A stretch of 64,000 bases of DNA, taken from contig NZ_BDAP01000002.1 of the NCBI RefSeq assembly GCF_001598915.1, positions 620,001-684,000 of the forward strand, read 5' to 3'. Made by a program: the position numbers and the translations under genes. Below are positions 61,261 through 64,000 of this stretch, in pieces. The stretch's first letter is position 1, and each line of letters starts with the position of its first letter. Below the pieces are notes generated by a model, which was not told where the DNA came from, did no database searches, and saw only the letters and a list, made by a program, of their open reading frames with translations. The DNA is from Williamsia muralis NBRC 105860 (GTDB taxonomy: Bacteria > Actinomycetota > Actinomycetes > Mycobacteriales > Mycobacteriaceae).

Positions 61261-64000
61261 CTGAACCCACCAGTCCCAGCCGTTGTACCCCAGCGACGAC
61301 CGCCAAGGTCCTGCGGCGAGGCCGAACGTCGCGGCCATCATCAACGCGGCCACCCACGCGGGTGCACTCCGCCGTATGCGCAGCCGCGGGTGGGTGATGA
61401 GCACCGCGGTCTGTGCGGCCGCGACCGCGGCGGCGATCGCGAACCCGATCGGCCCGGTCAGCAGGAACACGGCGGCGCCCAATAACAACGGGCCCGCCAG
61501 AGTTGCCCGCAACGGGCGTGAAACCGGCAGCGAGACAGGTGTTGTGGTTCTCTGGGGCCAGAGCGTCATCGCGAACAACAGCACCACCAGGGCGAGCCCG
61601 ACACCGATCGACCACCGGTACGGACGGTCCAGAGGAAAGGTGAGGTCGATCGTGCCGGCGTACCCGGCGGGGATGATCCAGCCCTGCTGCCAACCGCCCA
61701 CCACGATGGGCGTCAGCTCGCGTCCGTCCGCATGTGCCTGCCGGCCGACGTTCTCGCTCTCGGGCACGATGAGCACCCGTTCCTCGGCTGATGATCCAAC
61801 GGTGACGCTGCGATCGATCGCCTCCCATTCCTGGACGGAAACCGGTGTCGGGGCTGCACGCGGTGTGGGACCGGCGGTGAGGCTCACCCCTGCGACGCTG
61901 AACGCATCGCCGGGGTTGACCATCAGTTCCTGCTCACCCGCGGGCAGCGTGATCCGGTCGGGGCCGCACGCGGTGGCCCGGATGGGCTCGCCGGAACGCA
62001 GCTGCTGAACCGTCGCCGACAGCGAGAAGCGCTGCGCCACACCGGCGATCGTGAGACCCGGACCCTGATCGCAGCTCACGTCGATCCGTCGGTCCGGGTC
62101 GGCCACCGGCTGCCGATCCCCGAGGACACCGATCTCCGAGATGCCGGTGGGTGACACCTCGGCGAACCCGAGACTGTTCACGTCGAGCACCTCGTCCTTC
62201 TCCAGCACGGTGATCGTGATCGTGGAGGTGACATGGGGATCGAGTTCGATGGTGCCATCGGCGGGGATGTCACGGACCTGCCTGCCGTTGCCCAGGTCGA
62301 TGGCCAGACGTTGCGGCTGTGCCGGGAACTGACCCGGTGGCACGGTGATTCGTATTCCATCGACCTCGCGTGGGGTCGGGAGGGTGAGTCGCAGAGTGGG
62401 TCGCTCGGCCGTCGGGCCGTTGTCCCTGGCGATCCAGGTGGTCGTCGGGTCGCCGTCGACCGCGGCCGTTGCGTTGCCGCGCGGATCGGTTACGGCCGAC
62501 TCGGCGGAGGCGCTGATCGAGCCGAGCCCGGACAGCAAGGCGTTGAGAGCGTCCGACGGATTGGCGGTGACCGTGACCGAGGTGTCCACCGACGTCGTGG
62601 TCGGTACCGAGAGCACCCGACCGAACACGCCTGGCTCCTCGGCCGCCAGGCCCAGCCCCGCCGAGCAGCGGGTGGCGTCGGGTCCGGGAACGCAGGCCGC
62701 GCGAGCGGGCAGCTCGGGTCCGAGGACCCAGCCCGAGACCTGTTGGCCGGCGACCAACTGCGGCAACACCACCCGGTGCCGGATGGGGAGATCGCGGGCA
62801 GCAGCCGCGTCGCGCAGGGTCACCTCGGAGATCGCGAACTGATTGCCGCCGGTGTTGTCCTGGGTCGCGATGGCCCGGATCTGAACCCACCGGGTGGGCC
62901 CGCTCGGCGGCACCACCGTGGCGGGGGTGCCGGCCTTGACCCCGGTGGCGACCGTACTGCCGGCTTCGGTGGTGATGAGCAGGGTGTCCACCTCGGGGCC
63001 GAGTGCCTTGCCGACGGTGATGTCGAGGGCCAGGCGCTCGCGGGGGCGGGTGAAGTCGAGCTGCAGGTACTGCCCCACCGCAGAGTCGAGACCACGGCTG
63101 ACCCAGGCGGTGTTGGTGTCGCCGTCGAAGGCCGCGACCGGGGAGCTGCCCGGAGCGCTCTGTCCCAGTTGCGTTGCATCCGAGGCCGATCCAGACGCGC
63201 TGACGTTGAGTTCGCCGGGCTGCCCGTCGAGTAGCCACTCGCCGTGCACCAAGGGCTGGCCGGGCACCGGGTAATCGGGGACGGCGTTCTGGGTCAGGCG
63301 CCGGTCCTGTGGGGTGCGGATGGCCGAGCTGTGGTTGTCCACGCGCCCGAAGTCGACTTCACGATCGGTGGGAGTGTCGGTGACCACCACGGGTGCTTCG
63401 GCGAGACCCGCTCGGCGGGCATCGGATTCGAGCAGGGCCGGACCGAGAGGCGGTTGCCCGGCGAGCGCGGCGTTGTCCTGCAGTGTTGCAAGGGCTTCGG
63501 GACCGCCGGCCACCCGAGGCATCGACGACAGTGGAACCGTAGCGGGCCGGGTCCCTGGGAAAGACACCGTCGATTCGACCGCAAAGATCTGTACCGCAGG
63601 CATTTTCGGACGCAGACCGTCGTCGGCGACCACATCCTCGATGGTGTTCGGTCCGACGTCCGGCCCGAATCGGGCGACCGGCACCATTCCCGGCGATGCC
63701 GCGACAGCGTGTTGTGCGAGCAGCGGCCGTGCCGAACGGGAGGTGGACGGATCGAGGTCGGCCCGCACCACCACGTAGGCGACGCCCTGCCCGGCGAGGG
63801 TCGCGGCCAGTCCGGGCGACGGCCTGCCATCGGCAATGGCCCGTTGCACCGAGTCCAGGGCGCGGATGGCGCCGGGAGGGGTGAGCGGGATGGCATCACG
63901 CACCGCCCACGGTTGTTCGGTGAGCACCTGCAGAGGCTCGTCACGGGTCAGGCCCCAGGTCTGATTCGCAAACGGCGACCCCGGAACCACCAGTGCACGC
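61162..64000 (-). CDS. aftD: AftD-type alpha-(1->3)-arabinofuranosyltransferase, C-terminal part (partial)
   Basis: The frame is open to the right edge, so the N-terminal GT-C membrane and catalytic region lies outside. The visible 940 or so residues hold the beginning of the soluble region, at least two discoidin-like carbohydrate-binding segments (WLLDGQPGELNVSASG and DTNTAWVSRGLDSA near 240-300; DPTTTWIARD near 515), a further beta domain, and four C-terminal TM helices (about 785-930: VGLALVVLLFAMTLW, LLLGAAVFLLTGPIGFAIAA and others). AftD adds branching arabinose in arabinogalactan and lipoarabinomannan. Rv0236c is the counterpart. Confidence 0.88.
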   Translation of the reverse strand, partial: RALVVPGSPFANQTWGLTRDEPLQVLTEQPWAVRDAIPLTPPGAIRALDSVQRAIADGRPSPGLAATLAGQGVAYVVVRADLDPSTSRSARPLLAQHAVAASPGMVPVARFGPDVGPNTIEDVVADDGLRPKMPAVQIFAVESTVSFPGTRPATVPLSSMPRVAGGPEALATLQDNAALAGQPPLGPALLESDARRAGLAEAPVVVTDTPTDREVDFGRVDNHSSAIRTPQDRRLTQNAVPDYPVPGQPLVHGEWLLDGQPGELNVSASGSASDATQLGQSAPGSSPVAAFDGDTNTAWVSRGLDSAVGQYLQLDFTRPRERLALDITVGKALGPEVDTLLITTEAGSTVATGVKAGTPATVVPPSGPTRWVQIRAIATQDNTGGNQFAISEVTLRDAAAARDLPIRHRVVLPQLVAGQQVSGWVLGPELPARAACVPGPDATRCSAGLGLAAEEPGVFGRVLSVPTTTSVDTSVTVTANPSDALNALLSGLGSISASAESAVTDPRGNATAAVDGDPTTTWIARDNGPTAERPTLRLTLPTPREVDGIRITVPPGQFPAQPQRLAIDLGNGRQVRDIPADGTIELDPHVTSTITITVLEKDEVLDVNSLGFAEVSPTGISEIGVLGDRQPVADPDRRIDVSCDQGPGLTIAGVAQRFSLSATVQQLRSGEPIRATACGPDRITLPAGEQELMVNPGDAFSVAGVSLTAGPTPRAAPTPVSVQEWEAIDRSVTVGSSAEERVLIVPESENVGRQAHADGRELTPIVVGGWQQGWIIPAGYAGTIDLTFPLDRPYRWSIGVGLALVVLLFAMTLWPQRTTTPVSLPVSRPLRATLAGPLLLGAAVFLLTGPIGFAIAAAVAAAQTAVLITHPRLRIRRSAPAWVAALMMAATFGLAAGPWRSSLGYNGWDWWVQLPAVLALVVLAWNAIAVPRWLIRLRVRRRRPT

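Noticed and set aside
1-64000. tRNA, rRNA, insertion sequences, prophage genes or attachment sites
   Set aside because: Looked for transposase/integrase motifs and tRNA-like cloverleaf or CCA-end patterns; nothing convincing was seen by eye, though a dedicated scan was not possible.

Overview
This window is chromosomal DNA of a high-GC, mycolic-acid-containing actinobacterium (order Mycobacteriales). Gordonia or a close relative is my best guess, but the genus is an inference from gene content. The mycolata signature is strong: an MmpL3-type trehalose monomycolate flippase, a DUF3068 protein, a TmaT-like acyltransferase, the C-terminal part of an AftD-type arabinofuranosyltransferase, an M13 (Zmp1-like) peptidase and a GTP-dependent PEP carboxykinase. 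Their order follows the Mycobacterium tuberculosis Rv0198c-Rv0236c region, recalled from memory and not computed. No rRNA, tRNA, prophage, insertion sequence or CRISPR array was seen.

Left part (1-30 kb) is mostly accessory. It holds a meta-cleavage-product-type hydrolase; a GAF-ANTAR and a PAS-ANTAR regulator flanking an L,D-transpeptidase and the M13 peptidase; and a taurine-type ABC operon (tauC-tauA-tauB order). Then comes an 0.8-kb non-coding array of three hairpin-rich tandem repeats, a pirin, a PBP-like lipoprotein lacking the recognisable catalytic motifs, and a metabolic unit (octopine-dehydrogenase-like enzyme, hydroxyacyl-CoA dehydrogenase, MHS transporter) divergent from a double-module Lrp regulator. 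A four-gene acyl-CoA operon (ligase, cyclase-family hydrolase, acyl-CoA dehydrogenase, APH-like kinase) sits opposite a TetR gene. An ECF41 sigma factor faces its likely NmrA-type target gene.

Middle part (25.5-44 kb) is the conserved envelope core: an Rv0204c-like membrane protein and PerM (divergent), a MacS/MacR-like two-component system, a DHFR-like enzyme, a DUF2339 membrane protein, MmpL3, a NYN-domain protein, TrmB, a pair of dynamin-like proteins with degenerate P-loops (Rv0209/Rv0210 positions), a small acidic Asp-rich protein, PEPCK and a secreted phytase-like esterase.

Right part (44-64 kb) holds an ABC exporter (ATPase plus double-FtsX permease), a translationally coupled PfkB kinase-SurE pair, and envelope-glycan genes (methyltransferase, GT4 glycosyltransferase, GT-C-like membrane protein, flippase, DUF3068 protein, TmaT-like acyltransferase, AftD). 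These are interrupted by a MocR regulator divergent from an EamA exporter, an F420-type LLM oxidoreductase and a SnoaL-like protein. Many genes are translationally coupled by 4-nt ATGA/GTGA overlaps, and convergent genes are closely packed, some sharing strong hairpin terminators.
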